Under the pieces are notes generated by a model. The model was not told the origin of the DNA. It made no database searches and was given only the letters and a program-made list of their open reading frames with translations. From Mermis nigrescens (lineage: Eukaryota; Nematoda; Enoplea; Mermithida; Mermithidae), in the NCBI GenBank assembly GCA_036768485.1, contig JAVLUZ010000142.1, positions 19,700,764 through 19,764,763 of the forward strand: a stretch of DNA of 64,000 bases, in the 5' to 3' direction. Made by a program: the position numbers and the translations under genes. Below, piece by piece: positions 32,761 to 43,138 of the stretch (positions are counted from its first letter, which is position 1; every line of letters begins with the position of its first letter).

Positions 32761-33985
32761 GACTTGATAAACGTGTCCCTGACTCGTAACCGGAGAAGCA
32801 GGTAGAAAAAACAAGACAGAAACGCATTTTAAACTCCAAATTTTTGACTTTACACTCGCTAAATATTAATGTATAGACAATTTGCTTTGACATGCACCCG
32901 ATATAAAGCACTTTATTTTTATTCTATTAGACTTATCCCGACTTCTGGACGGAGAAAGTGGCGAACAAAAAACGCAACAAAAACGCATTTTCCATCATTT
33001 AGAACACTGTAAACTTTAAAATTCCGTACCGAACTCCCCATTGAGTTTAAAGAAATTCGGTTTGGTACAATTTGTAGCTTTTAAATCGTAGTACATTCCT
33101 GTGTGCCAAAATTCTGTTGCAAAAATTATTTGGCATGATTTATCAATCAAACTTCGGAAAAAACGTGTTTTTTCGCCCATTTTTTACCTCTGATTTCGAA
33201 CTTTACACCCCCATAAATAAATCAATATTGCGTTTTTTTAAATGCGGTTTGCTGCGATGTTTAGCCCCTGTGAGGCACTTTATTAATGCTGTCTTCGATT
33301 TGCACTGACTCATAAGCGGAAAAATTTGGCAGAGAAATCTTAGTTAAAATCCGTTTTTTTACACCATCCACTAGAGTGTAAACTTTAAACCCCAGGATCT
33401 AACTCACCATAGAGCATAGAAGACTTTGCTTATATGCAGAATGTAGCCCTTGATCCGCTCTACATTTCTGTCAGAAAACATTTTAAAAACCTCATAACCG
33501 GAGTTAGTATCGGACATAGGAAGGTTGAAAACTCGACCAAAAAGTGCTTTTTCACCCCCAGATTTTCGCACTCTTTACACTGCCGTTCGATAAATAATGC
33601 GAATTTCAAAAAACAAAAAAAGTGTCATCTGTAGAATTCATCCCTCTATTATCCTATTCTGTTCAATCCTTCGAGTCATCAATACTCAGTTGTCCACATG
33701 CCGCAGTAAAAAGGTCCCAAAATTTGTCCTATGTTATAACGTTACACAAAAACTTTACACCTTCTTTACACAGTCAATTTTGAGTTTCAAGAAAAACAAA
33801 AAAACACGGGCAGCGAATTTTTTTATTATCTTTCTTTTAAAAAAAACCGCACCTTCCAGAAGTGTCCCGTTATAGCTGTAGGGGGGTGCCCAGGTGTTGG
33901 GGGTACCCAAGTATATTATAGGTACGCGCTAACGCGCTACCTATGATTAAAGGACTTTAATTCGAATTAACTAATCGCCTTTAAT
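32761..33985. other. Harbinger interior, non-coding
   Basis: AT-rich with scattered TTTACAC words; no coding signal found in several short frames. Confidence 0.5.
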
Positions 33986-34370
33986 TCGTATTGGTGAATA
34001 CGAATTAACTTTAATTCGAATTATTTGTTTAATTCAAATTAAGTAATTCGAATTAAGGCTCTAATTCGAATTAAGTTAATTCGCGTTGGTGAATACGGGC
34101 CCTAGTGTGATAAATGATAATTCAGAGCTGACTGCCTTAGAGGAAGTGAAGTGTGGCACAAAATAATTCATATTCATTTCGTTGCTATGCTTTTGTCATC
34201 TCAAAGTCAAGACTGACAGTATGATCATCTGTGTCTTACTTGCGCATGTTACCTTTATTTTCGATATTACAATTATATTTATTAAAAGGTCGTTGAGACA
34301 AACTTGATCTAATATTTTGATCAGTTTGAGAGTTGCTCCCACGCCGATAAAAATTATGATAATATTGTCT

Positions 34371-34769
34371 TTAAGGTAAATTACTATTTCTATAGCGATC
34401 TTGCTTATTATTAGTCATACCTTGTTGATTAGTAAAATGAATGCTATGCTTATAACGATTTTGCTTATCATTATTTGCACTCGGTTGACCAGAAAAATTA
34501 AAATTAGTATCCTTATAACGATTTTGTTTATCATAATTAGCACTTGGTTTGAAATTAAAACGATTTTTCCAATTATTAAAATTAGTGCTACCGTGTTTAT
34601 TAGTTCTATTAGCGAAATTATCCTTACTCTTTTTCCTCGGTCCGCCTGTAAAACTCCGATCGTGCTGTTGAATTGCCGTCTGCCTTTTTTCTTTGTCGCT
34701 GAGGACGATTTCAGTAAGTAGATCGAGATTCGCTTTCAAATCTGCGAGCTGCGTATGGCCTGAATTCAT
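34371..34769 (-). CDS. Gag C-terminal (nucleocapsid-like) frame
   Basis: 132 codons from an ATG at 34769 that overlaps the stop of the capsid frame (TAATG). Rich in Asn, Lys, Arg and Gln, with three imperfect repeats of the type SANYDKQNRYK; no CCHC zinc knuckle. A basic, low-complexity RNA-binding tail is the likely role. The same frame stays open for about 45 codons after its TAA. Confidence 0.6.
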   Translation of the reverse strand: MNSGHTQLADLKANLDLLTEIVLSDKEKRQTAIQQHDRSFTGGPRKKSKDNFANRTNKHGSTNFNNWKNRFNFKPSANYDKQNRYKDTNFNFSGQPSANNDKQNRYKHSIHFTNQQGMTNNKQDRYRNSNLP

Positions 34770-35713
34770 TAGAATATTTTCAGTCGTTTGTTCTTGATCA
34801 TGAAATTACTTCGTATTAGCTGGGATTCAACATAGCAAGCCGCTTTTAGGGCCTCTTCCAGAGAAGAAAATTCACGAAAACAGATTTTCTCTTTGATTTC
34901 CGGCAAGAGTCCCCTGATAAAAATTGGCTTGAAAATAGATTCTCGTAGCGTACTATTTAAATTCGGGTAAGCAATTTTTGCCATTTTCCTTAAATTTTCA
35001 AGGAATACGGAAACACTTTCGCCAGTTTTCTGCTTTTTGTCGTACAGAAACTGCTGAAAAACATCGGCATCTTTGCCGTCGGGAAAGTGCTCTTTTATTT
35101 TAATAATAAAACCATCATAAGAAAAGGGAGGTTGTGAGGTGCGCTTAATCTCCTGAAGAGCTGCTTGGGCTGCACCCGATAAATTTGCTTCTAAGAATGC
35201 AATTTTATATTCATCGTCTCCCTCAATTCCTTGTAATTTTAGAAATTGATTAAATTTTCCGATCCAGTCAGAAAAACATTCGCCAAACGATCCGCTGAAA
35301 ATCGGAGGAGGGCGTAAATTAAACAAAGGATTGACTGGAAAATACGGTCGTCTCCCATTTCCAAGAGCAACATCCGCTGGGTGAAGATTTTCGAATTTTA
35401 TATCTAAACTTTCCAATCTTTGAGCTAAAGGCTCAATTACTGTGCGGAGTGCATCTTTAACAGTGTTATCCAAAAGAGTCGCCTGGTCATGATTGGGCAT
35501 TTTTCTTTTAATAGTTTTAGAAGTAGATAATTTAGCTTCGTCAATAATTTTCCGAAATTCCTCACTCAGAGTTAATTTAGGAGAATTTCCTGACTGTGTA
35601 TTAAAACGACGAGTCAAAACGGGAAAGGAGCTCCTATTATTTTCCACGTTTGAGGAAAAATCAGAAAAAAAACAAATCGTTGGATTTAAAGAAATCTCAA
35701 CGAAACGAAGCAA
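34769..35713 (-). CDS. Gag capsid of the LTR element
   Basis: Open for 314 codons; the nominal start is a TTG, and the first ATG is residue 72 (35500), which I prefer. The capsid-like retrotransposon gag region covers residues 137-290, with DWIGKFNQFLKLQGI, FLEANLSGAAQAAL and ESVSVFLENLRKMAKIAYP. It ends in TAATG, overlapping the next frame by one base. It lies just downstream of the 5' LTR and should encode the particle shell. Confidence 0.82.
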   Translation of the reverse strand: MLRFVEISLNPTICFFSDFSSNVENNRSSFPVLTRRFNTQSGNSPKLTLSEEFRKIIDEAKLSTSKTIKRKMPNHDQATLLDNTVKDALRTVIEPLAQRLESLDIKFENLHPADVALGNGRRPYFPVNPLFNLRPPPIFSGSFGECFSDWIGKFNQFLKLQGIEGDDEYKIAFLEANLSGAAQAALQEIKRTSQPPFSYDGFIIKIKEHFPDGKDADVFQQFLYDKKQKTGESVSVFLENLRKMAKIAYPNLNSTLRESIFKPIFIRGLLPEIKEKICFREFSSLEEALKAACYVESQLIRSNFMIKNKRLKIF

Positions 35714-35918
35714 TGAGGTTCCTTAAATTTAGGAACCAAAAAAAATAAATCCGCTGTAAGTATAAGAATATCGGTCAGAAAACCGATGACAAAAGGTCCG
35801 TTTTTTAAAATCGAAAACCAAAATTCGATTTGGAAAAAAAACGGCAAAAATTATCGGAAAATTTCTTCTTCTAGAAAATTTCCGTAAAGCAGATTCGGTC
35901 AATTTTCGAAAGAAAATT

Positions 35919-35936
35919 TTTACTGGAGTCTCGCCA
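35919..35936 (-). other. Primer-binding site
   Basis: Directly after the 5' LTR on the minus strand: TGGCGAGACTCCAGTAAA. It starts with TGG, complementary to a tRNA CCA end. The tRNA cannot be named from sight. Confidence 0.65.
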
Positions 35937-36408
35937 TATCACGTAAAATTAGATAACGCAAATTTAATATAAACTTACAGCAGGACATAACGAATACGAA
36001 ACTATTAGGAGGAGACGACTCGCGACCCAAAACGAATAACTACGACCAAGACGACTAAAAACTATGTTATAGTATGTGATATTTAAACATCTCTTTAACA
36101 TTAGCTTATGCGGATTCGGCTAATGGGTTTTTGAATAGGTTTCGGCAAACTTTTGAGTAATAAATAAATGTAGTAGAACTGATACGCGAAAACTGTCAAG
36201 AATATACGAAGTAGCTAGTGTGCGCATGGACAATGAGACAATTGGGCGGAATTTGTCAGTTACGTAGGAAAAACAATAAAAGCGAATAAAACGATTAGTT
36301 TAAATCAAAGTCAAAAAAGAATAAGAACAAGTGTTTATATTTCACGTAGACCTTTTCCACTGAGGAGCTTATTCGTGCGGATTAATCTTGTATGCTTTGT
36401 ACGTCACA
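35937..36408 (-). repeat. 5' LTR
   Basis: 472 bp, same sequence and length as 22170-22641 by eye. Confidence 0.93.
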
Positions 36409-36412
36409 GAAT

Positions 36413-36889
36413 CATCAAAAGCACTAAAAAAATTTGTTCTGTGCATAAACTTGTAGTCTGTTCATTCCAAACAACGGCGTTTTTTGCGGAAGTCTTACTC
36501 CTGTAATAGACTTTAAATGCACAAATAGCGTCTTTTATGCTCTCGTAACAACTGGTTGCTTTAAATTCTTATTGATGCTTAATGTGCTTTGCTTAACATG
36601 TGACGCATCTCTTAACCGTAGCACACGTATTGGGGGTAAAGATTACCCCCAACATGATTCTTTGTAATAGATCTTCTTCATAGTGTTAGCTAAGTTTGAA
36701 TATAGTATGTATAAGAGTAAACAATGTTTTTACATCGAAATGTTAGGTAACAATCTGATATGGAGCCTAAAACATGGAAATTTGGCAAAAATATGCTAAA
36801 TTACTAGTTGGGGTAAATTTTACGCCCTACACAGCATGAATGAAAACTTATCTTAATTTGTTTGTTTCGTGTCTTGCAGCTGTTGGAAG
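36413..36889. other. Intergenic, nothing recognised except a small hairpin
   Basis: TGGGGGTAAAGATTACCCCCA at about 36632-36653 can form a short stem. Confidence 0.4.
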
Positions 36890-37030
36890 TATTCTCAGCT
36901 ACTGTATGTAGCTCTAGCTGTCATTTCCATAAAAACCCAATAAAACCCAAAAAACCTAGAAAAGAACTCACAAAATCCAAAGAACCCAACATTCAAAATA
37001 TTCAAATCTGGGTTTTTTCCATCCCTGACT
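36890..37030. repeat. hAT-like tip with AACCC-rich tract
   Basis: Ends TCTGGGTTTTTTCCATCCCTG, whose complement starts CAGGGATGGAAAAAACCC; same design as 2510-2636. Confidence 0.45.
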
Positions 37031-38459
37031 ACCACCCACAGTAAAAATAAGGAAGTTTGACCAGGAAAGGTGACTTCCAGGAAAAAATTCAGAAAAAATA
37101 ATTTTTTGAACTCCCGTGAGCGCGTGCGCACGCCATCATATACCTGTCGTGAACAATGTCTGCCAGTTCAAATTTCGACTATAAAGGCTCTTTTTATAGA
37201 TAAATGGACCGCGAATCTCATGAAATAAAGCATATATAAGTAATATATGTAAGAATTTGCATCAAAAAATGCAGAAAACAAGTAAAAATTCGGCACTGGA
37301 CTTCAAAGTGGCTTTTCACTTGCTACAAAGCTGATATCGCACCAGTATTAACTTGCGCATCTAACAAGATAAAATTTAACGATTTCTGACCGATAGAGAG
37401 GAAAATATGTCGATTTCTTTAAACCATACTTTTTCCCCATATTTTCGTATAGGTGTGCGAGGGCATCTAAAGGGCTGTCGCAACAACTAATTAAAAAGTC
37501 CGTTTCATTTAACTGAGGTTTTTAGAAAAGTTTAAAGTGCTACAAAGTTGGTTTAAATTAAAAGTATAGTTGTTTTATTCTACAGTATATCGAGTTATGA
37601 TGAGACGCTTGCTATTGTCAACCCGCATCACTGCATCAAAAGTTTAAACCACTGTTGTAGCCTGATTAAGGCAGATTAAATTTGAAAGAAAACCGCAAAT
37701 TTAAGTGAAACAGACGATTATGCTGGAGCATAAGTGCACATAATCGGCATATTTTCCCTCAATAGATTGCGTAATCCACGTATTACCATTGCATACCCCA
37801 CTTCGGCTTTTCTGTACGTACGTAAGTCGTACATATATGTATATACTTATGTACATATGTATATGTTTGTAGTTTTTGCATTTTTGTATTTTTTAAGTGT
37901 GTCGCTTTTTCATCATTCAGTATGTATTCATATTTTTTATTCGTCTTATTTTTTAACGCATTTAGTTTTTTCACCATGTGCTTTTGTCGAAGGAATAAAC
38001 TTCTTTTTCAATGTTTGGAGGAGATAAGCAAAATGCGTAAACTGGAACGCTGGTTAAAATCTAAAAACGGACACGGAAACGATGGCTAAATCCGGAAAAG
38101 GAAACGTTCTTTGTCCTGATACCGGTTTTCCCAAGTATAGCGCGTTAGATTGAACATCCCCAACCCGGTTTCCGGCTAAATTTCTCCCACTTCAAGTTTA
38201 TTTTTAGAATCTGAAAACAGGGCACTCCACTAAGCACATGTTTTGCTACACTCCCTTTCCGTCGGAGGTTTCTTCTCAATGAGCAGGTTTAACCTACTGA
38301 AACCGGGGTCTCCTTCAGTAGGTGGGTACATACGTGTGTTTATACTATTGTGCAATTTGCAACAGTGAAAATTGTTTGGCAAGTCAATTAATGAAATGAA
38401 AAGGTTCAACTGGAACGCTAAATAGAAGATGTAATAATTACTGTAAAGTGCAGTATATT
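37031..38459. other. Intergenic, nothing recognised
   Basis: Contains a TACGTAC/TATATGTA-rich stretch at about 37813-37865 and two copies of AACTGGAACGCT (about 38040 and 38408). No gene. Confidence 0.45.
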
Positions 38460-39640
38460 AAGAAAGAAAATTTTATTACTAATACCAACAGTTAAAATAC
38501 AAAATGACAAGATATATAATAAATGCAATTACGAATTAGTAAAGGGACATGCGAGTCAATGGAATGACAAGCTTTACGCGCGCCCACAAGATATCTAGAT
38601 AAATCAAAGTTTGCTAATCTAGATTTAAATATGTTTAGGTTAGGGGAAGAAACAATGAAGTCAGGAAGATCGTTCCAAACTGCGATGTATTTGTAAAAGA
38701 AATCAAACTTTTCTAAATTAGAATGTACAGTAGGTATGACTAATTTAAATCTATTAATGCTACGGGTAATATTATGATTAAATACAAAAAAATCATCAGC
38801 TTCCAAACATGATTTATGACAAATAATTTGATACATCATACACAGACAAATCTGCAAGCGTCTTAATTCAAGTCTGCACAATTTAAGTTGTGTTAAACGA
38901 TCCTCGTAAGAAAGAATATTATTATAGCCAAAAATATATTTAGTGAATCTACGTTGAACAGCTTCCAATCTATCTATATCCTTAAGATAAGAGGGGTTCC
39001 ATACACTGCAACAATACTCTAATAAAGGTCTAACATAACAACTATAAGCTTTAACAAGATTACCTTTATCACGCGAAAAAAATGATTTGCGTATTAAAAT
39101 ACATCTAAAGAAAGCTTTTTAATCAAAGAATTATAATGTTCCTTAAATTTTAAATTTCGAGGAATCAAAACTCCTAAATCACGGACAAACGGATCACTAG
39201 AAATAATTTCCCCATTTAGTCTATAAACAGCTTTTTGATTATTATTACCTAAATATAGAACTTGACTTTTGGTTCGAGAAATAGGTAAATCCCATGCAAT
39301 TGCCCTGTCAATAATCTTATCTAAATCAAACTGTAATAATTTACAGTTACGACTAATATTGAAAATTTTGATATCATCTGCGAACATATAAACCGTACTA
39401 CAAATATTATCACATATATCATTTATAAAAATCGAAAAGAGCGTAGGTCCAAGGACACTTCCTTGGACGACACCGCTGGTAACAGGCACATAATCTGAAA
39501 AAGACTGATTAACGCGAACACATTGGGAACGATTAAACAAATAGGCCTTTAACCATGCATACAAATTACCGTTTATTCCATATCCGTTTAACTTAATAAG
39601 AAGTTTTTCCATATTTTGCCAAAAATGTCCTTTTTCTGGC
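38460..39640 (-). pseudogene. CR1/Jockey-like LINE, 5'-truncated RT gene and 3' UTR
   Basis: Minus strand. 39642-39094 encodes RT: SGVVQGSVLGPTLFSIFIND, then FADDIKIF with the catalytic ADD. After a frameshift near 39100 comes the thumb/C-terminus (...YVRPLLEYCCSVWNP, EAVQRRFTKYIFGY) to a stop at 38492. The 3' UTR ends in ATTAGTAATAAAATTTT near 38470. The endonuclease and first part of RT are missing, the usual 5' truncation. Confidence 0.85.
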
Positions 39641-39926
39641 ACAAAGTAGGTGGGAGCCCCTAAAAGTAGGTAGGCTCCGCTCGTTGGATTAACTCCTCGG
39701 TATCGCAGTTTTTCAGCATTTAGAGGGTTTTTAAGAAGTAAAATTCCGCGATATGGAAAGAATTTTGGTGTTTGTTTACATTATGGAAAATTTTTGTAAT
39801 ACGAAAATGCGTTCTAGGAAGGCAAAATTCCGAAAAATTTCCGGCGCGATTGATTTAATTTTATACCTACCTACTTTTAGGGCTCCCACCTACTTTGTGC
39901 CAGAAAAAAGGACGTTTTTGGCAAAG
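39614..39926. repeat. Inverted repeat, 61-bp arms, abutting the LINE
   Basis: 39614-39674 and 39866-39926 are near-perfect reverse complements (CTGGCACAAAGTAGGTGGGA in each). The left arm overlaps the start of readable LINE sequence. GGGAGCCCTACCTACTTT recurs at about 41251-41270. Confidence 0.75.
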
Positions 39927-40676
39927 TCTAAATTGGCAAATGTTTACGGAAATCATACACAACTAAGCTAATACAAGACTAATACAATGAGATCAATGAA
40001 CATACTTATTGCTAGATTGAATTTGTCTAAGTAAGTTTTCGTTCTGAAAGCAGCATGAAAAGCTTAACACCCTACTTTTTATGGCAAAATGAGCAGTTCA
40101 GAATAATGCAAAATTACAGGAGGTAATAAAATAAGTACAGTAAATAAAACTATATTAACCTAAAAGAAAAAAAGTTGTCCAGAAAACGTCCATCATATTA
40201 GTGCAATGCGGCTAAACTTAAGAATATGGTTCTTTCGGAAAAGGTGCAAAACGAATATGGAATGCCAAAATTTTTTTGCCAAAATGATAGAACATGATAA
40301 ATTGAAGCGCGGGAAGAAAATTTGGTGAAAATCTGAGCCATATTTGCAAAGTTGCAGGCAACTCTCGATTTGAGTGTTGCGTGGGACGATTAAACGATCT
40401 CGATCCAAGGACTTACACATTTGTCAGAAATGAATAATATGGGCTGAAATTATGGAAGGAAGCATAGCAATGAAGAGAAAAAAGAAAAAGGCGCGGAAGC
40501 TGTTTGAAATTTTAAAATAACTTTTAAAAAAAATTTTCATTTTTTTGCATGTTTTTTCTCAGTTTTACTCGATAAGATATAGGAAAATCTAAGTTTTTGC
40601 TTCTAATATGCTTAGGCTTAGGCTTAGTATATCCTAAAAGGTGTTTTAAGCTGCTTAGGTCGAGGTCGCTCCCGCT
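39927..40676. other. Intergenic, nothing recognised
   Basis: AT-rich unique-looking sequence. Confidence 0.45.
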
Positions 40677-40806
40677 CAGGTCAATGTATAGATGCTTAGG
40701 TCGATGTATAGATGCTTAGGTCGATGTATAGATGCTTAGGTCGATGTATAGATGCTTAGGTCAATGTATAGATGCTTAGGTCGATGCATAGATGCTCAGG
40801 TCGACG
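40677..40806. repeat. 20-bp minisatellite, six units
   Basis: TCGATGTATAGATGCTTAGG repeated six times in exact 20-bp register (40681-40800) with A/G and T/C variants; flanking CTTAGGTCGA words hint at older units. Confidence 0.95.
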
Positions 40807-41282
40807 TAAATTGGGTATCTACATGTGATTCTGCATTCAGCTGTTTGGATCTTCAAATACTTAGGTCGAGAAGATGCTTGTTTAGGTCATGAAAAGGCTA
40901 ATTAAAGAAACCCATAGCTTTTGTAAAATTGATCATAGACGGATGAAATTTTTTTTCCAGCGCTTTCTTTTAACATGTTCTAAGTACTGAGCAAAAAAAT
41001 CCGCTCTTCTGAAGTTTATTTGTTAGTATTCAGAAAGTACCATATTCTTAAGTTACTCCGTGCAATGCTCATAATAACGGTACAACATTGATTTAAAACA
41101 AAATCCTTCGTCGAATGGCCAGTCACCCGACACAACGGTAATTGTGTAGAGATTTTTCAGGCTAAGTAGCGGAAAAAAGGACAAAAAAAGGACAGGTTTT
41201 AAAAAGGACGCTGATGCAAATAAAAGGACTGTCCTCTTAAAAAAGGACATATGGGAGCCCTACCTACTTTACTAGTTATTGA
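40807..41282. other. Intergenic with AAAAAGGAC direct repeats
   Basis: About 41172-41250 has AAAAAAGGAC repeated five times. No gene. Confidence 0.5.
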
Positions 41283-41470
41283 TATTTAAGGGCAGTAATT
41301 ATTTGCAGTCAAGTGCAAATAATGTAGCACCCAATGTAATATTATTTGAAGTCAGAGACCAGTGGCCTAGACTGCAAATATTTGGCGGACACAGTGTAAT
41401 ATTATTTGCTGTCAAAAGTGGGCTTAGACTGCAAATAAGATCGGGTTATTTGCAGTCTAGATTTTGTAAA
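41283..41470 (+). repeat. TGCAGTC/GACTGCA repeat module, related to 2637-2736
   Basis: Two to three units with AGACCAGTGGCCTAGACTGC and TTATTTGCAGTC, matching the pair near 2640. Confidence 0.65.
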
Positions 41471-41487
41471 AATTTTAACGGTACGAC

Positions 41488-41918
41488 CATATATGCACAG
41501 CATGGGATTTCCGGCGGCGGGTTGAAAGTATCAAGTGCCTTTTTGGTTTAAAAGTGGTAGGTACGCGTCAAAAATATCGTCTTTTAGCGTTTCTGACGAT
41601 GCTTTATCCTTCTCTAGTGCATTAAAAAAAATACGAAAAAAAAGAAATACTCAGTGGGAACAAATTGAACAAAATATAGTCAAAATACGAGTATAATGGC
41701 GCCAAAGCGCCGAAATGTTCGCACTTTTGAGCGAATAGATACCTGGCTAAAAACGATTAAAAAAGCATCTTTTCGGCAAATTTTCAGAAAATTTTAGGAA
41801 CTTTCAAAGAATCGCCAATTCTGGGGGGACGGTATGAAAAAATTTTGGGGGAGGGTGAAAATTTCTTTGCGGGAGGGGGTGAAATCCCCCACCCCCCCTC
41901 CCCCACGATCATGTATGG
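41488..41918. mobile_element. M5-family MITE, 431 bp
   Basis: CATATATGCACAGCATGG start, GATCATGTATG end; flanks GGTACGAC and TTTACGAC, sharing six bases. Contains TCTGACGATGCTTTATCCTT and GGCGCCAAAGCGCCG. Confidence 0.7.
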
Positions 41919-42335
41919 TTTACGACTCAAAATTGAAGTGCTCTTTTACAAAATGTTCCATGGCTCTGCTCCGGATCTCGCTGAGAAGCGCTTACCTCAG
42001 ACCCCCTAGCCCTGAAAGAGATAGTCTCCATTGGATTTTTCACCATATCTTAGGTATCCGGGTAACAAAATTTGAGAACTGAAATTCATCCTTTGGTCCC
42101 CCTTATTTTTAAAAAAATTGGTCGTGCCCCTCCCCGAAACAAAATACTGGATTTTTGCCTATTCGTCTTCTGTTTTTTGTGGTTTTTATGCAGAAAATAT
42201 GATGAGTTCAAAATGCGAGAATGATAAAACATGTTTTGGCGATAATAAAGAATTTTAATTATGAACCTTGACCATTTTTTGACTGATTTCATAAACAAAA
42301 CTATGCTGATTTTAGGAAAATTTTGTGGTTACGAT

Positions 42336-42450
42336 TAGTGATGCACCGTTACCTCATTTCCAGCCGGTACCGGTACTCGGTACCCTGGCATCTGCGCCGG
42401 TACCAGTATATATGTTATGTAATATGTATTGTGTACTTATATACTAGTGT
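42336..42450. repeat. hAT tip (TAGTGATGCACCG with GGTACCGG repeats)
   Basis: TAGTGATGCACCG followed by CCGGTACCGGTACTCGGTACC is the usual look of a hAT end. The other end is not in the window. Confidence 0.45.
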
Positions 42451-42547
42451 TTCATCTGATGTGTTTGGTCTGGATGTTGTTCCTAGAAACGGTTCAAATA
42501 CTTTTTACTACTGTGTTACTTAGAATCGGTTTTTTACAGCACCTTAC

Positions 42548-42890
42548 CAGTGTTTTTTTTGTACAAGGTCCGTTTGTACGTGTACGAAGATGGTCCCCAA
42601 AAGTCTTTGTGCATTTTGTACATGAAAATTTTGGTGTGCTGTAATATAGTACAGTAGCGATTTTAATGTGGTTAAACAGGGTTTTCGATCTTTGGTAGTG
42701 TATTTTAGCTAATTTATGGGTCTCTGAGGGCAACAATCACTGAGAATTGTCTTAAAATGGCGCGAAGCGCCGAAAAATTTGACATTTTTCTTTTGAAATG
42801 CAATTTCTGCCATTATAAAAATATATAGAACACACAATTACTTATTTCGGCACGAAGCGTCGAAAATTTTAGCGTGATTTATTTAGGTTC
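42548..42890. mobile_element. M3-family MITE, right-truncated
   Basis: CAGTGTTTTTTTTGTACAAG start; the family sequence runs to about 42890 and stops. Perfect hairpin GGCGCGAAGCGCC at 42759-42771, and a diverged one near 42850. Confidence 0.7.
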
Positions 42891-42904
42891 CTTTGCTGTG
42901 CGGG

Positions 42905-43040
42905 TATAAAATTTGTCATTCCATTGACTCGCATGTCCCATTACTAATTCGTAATTAGTATCGATTGTGCATTTTGCTGGTATTTTATTTTATCAGTTTG
43001 TATATTAGTAAGTAATAAATTTTTTGTTGTCTAAAACAGT
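42905..43040 (+). pseudogene. LINE 3' end, same family as 38460-39640
   Basis: GTCATTCCATTGACTCGCAT through CAGTTTGTATATTAGTAAGTAATAAATT matches the 3' UTR at 38470-38570. Confidence 0.75.
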
Positions 43041-43138
43041 AAAGGGGTGGCGCCCCCTATCCCCGCAGATGCGAGTCTTTGTCGACCTAAACGGGATAAT
43101 ATCGATGTAGGCAGGCTAAAATAATATTTTATCAGAGC

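Larger units (their letters stand above)
29221..34101. mobile_element. PIF/Harbinger DNA transposon, 4.9 kb, inserted in the LTR element
   Basis: Ends GGCCGGTATTCACCAACG and (reverse complement of right end) GGCCCGTATTCACCAACG, flanked by the 3-bp repeat CTA (29218-29220, 34102-34104), as expected for PIF/Harbinger. Each end carries a second internal TIR-like copy (about 29299 and 34001) and AATTCGAATTAA repeats. It contains pieces of the two usual Harbinger genes, then 3.8 kb of non-coding repeats. Confidence 0.88.
22170..36408 (-). mobile_element. Ty3/gypsy-type LTR retroelement with env-like gene upstream of protease
   Basis: Two 472-bp LTRs (22170-22641 and 35937-36408) look identical by eye, and GAAT flanks both sides (22166-22169, 36409-36412). 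On the minus strand the order is 5' LTR, primer-binding site, gag (about 35500-34371), env-like leader, env-like glycoprotein fused to protease (28592-26112), RT-RNase H-integrase (26029-22808), polypurine tract, 3' LTR. The RT/IN sequence and RT-RH-IN order place it in the Ty3/gypsy group. Two later DNA-transposon insertions (25994-26253 and 29221-34101) break it. Without them it would be about 9.1 kb. Confidence 0.93.

Noticed and set aside
34401..34721. 106-codon plus-strand frame
   Set aside because: Antisense shadow of the gag nucleocapsid-like frame.
35501..35713. Gag start at 35713
   Set aside because: The codon is TTG; the first ATG in the frame is at 35500.
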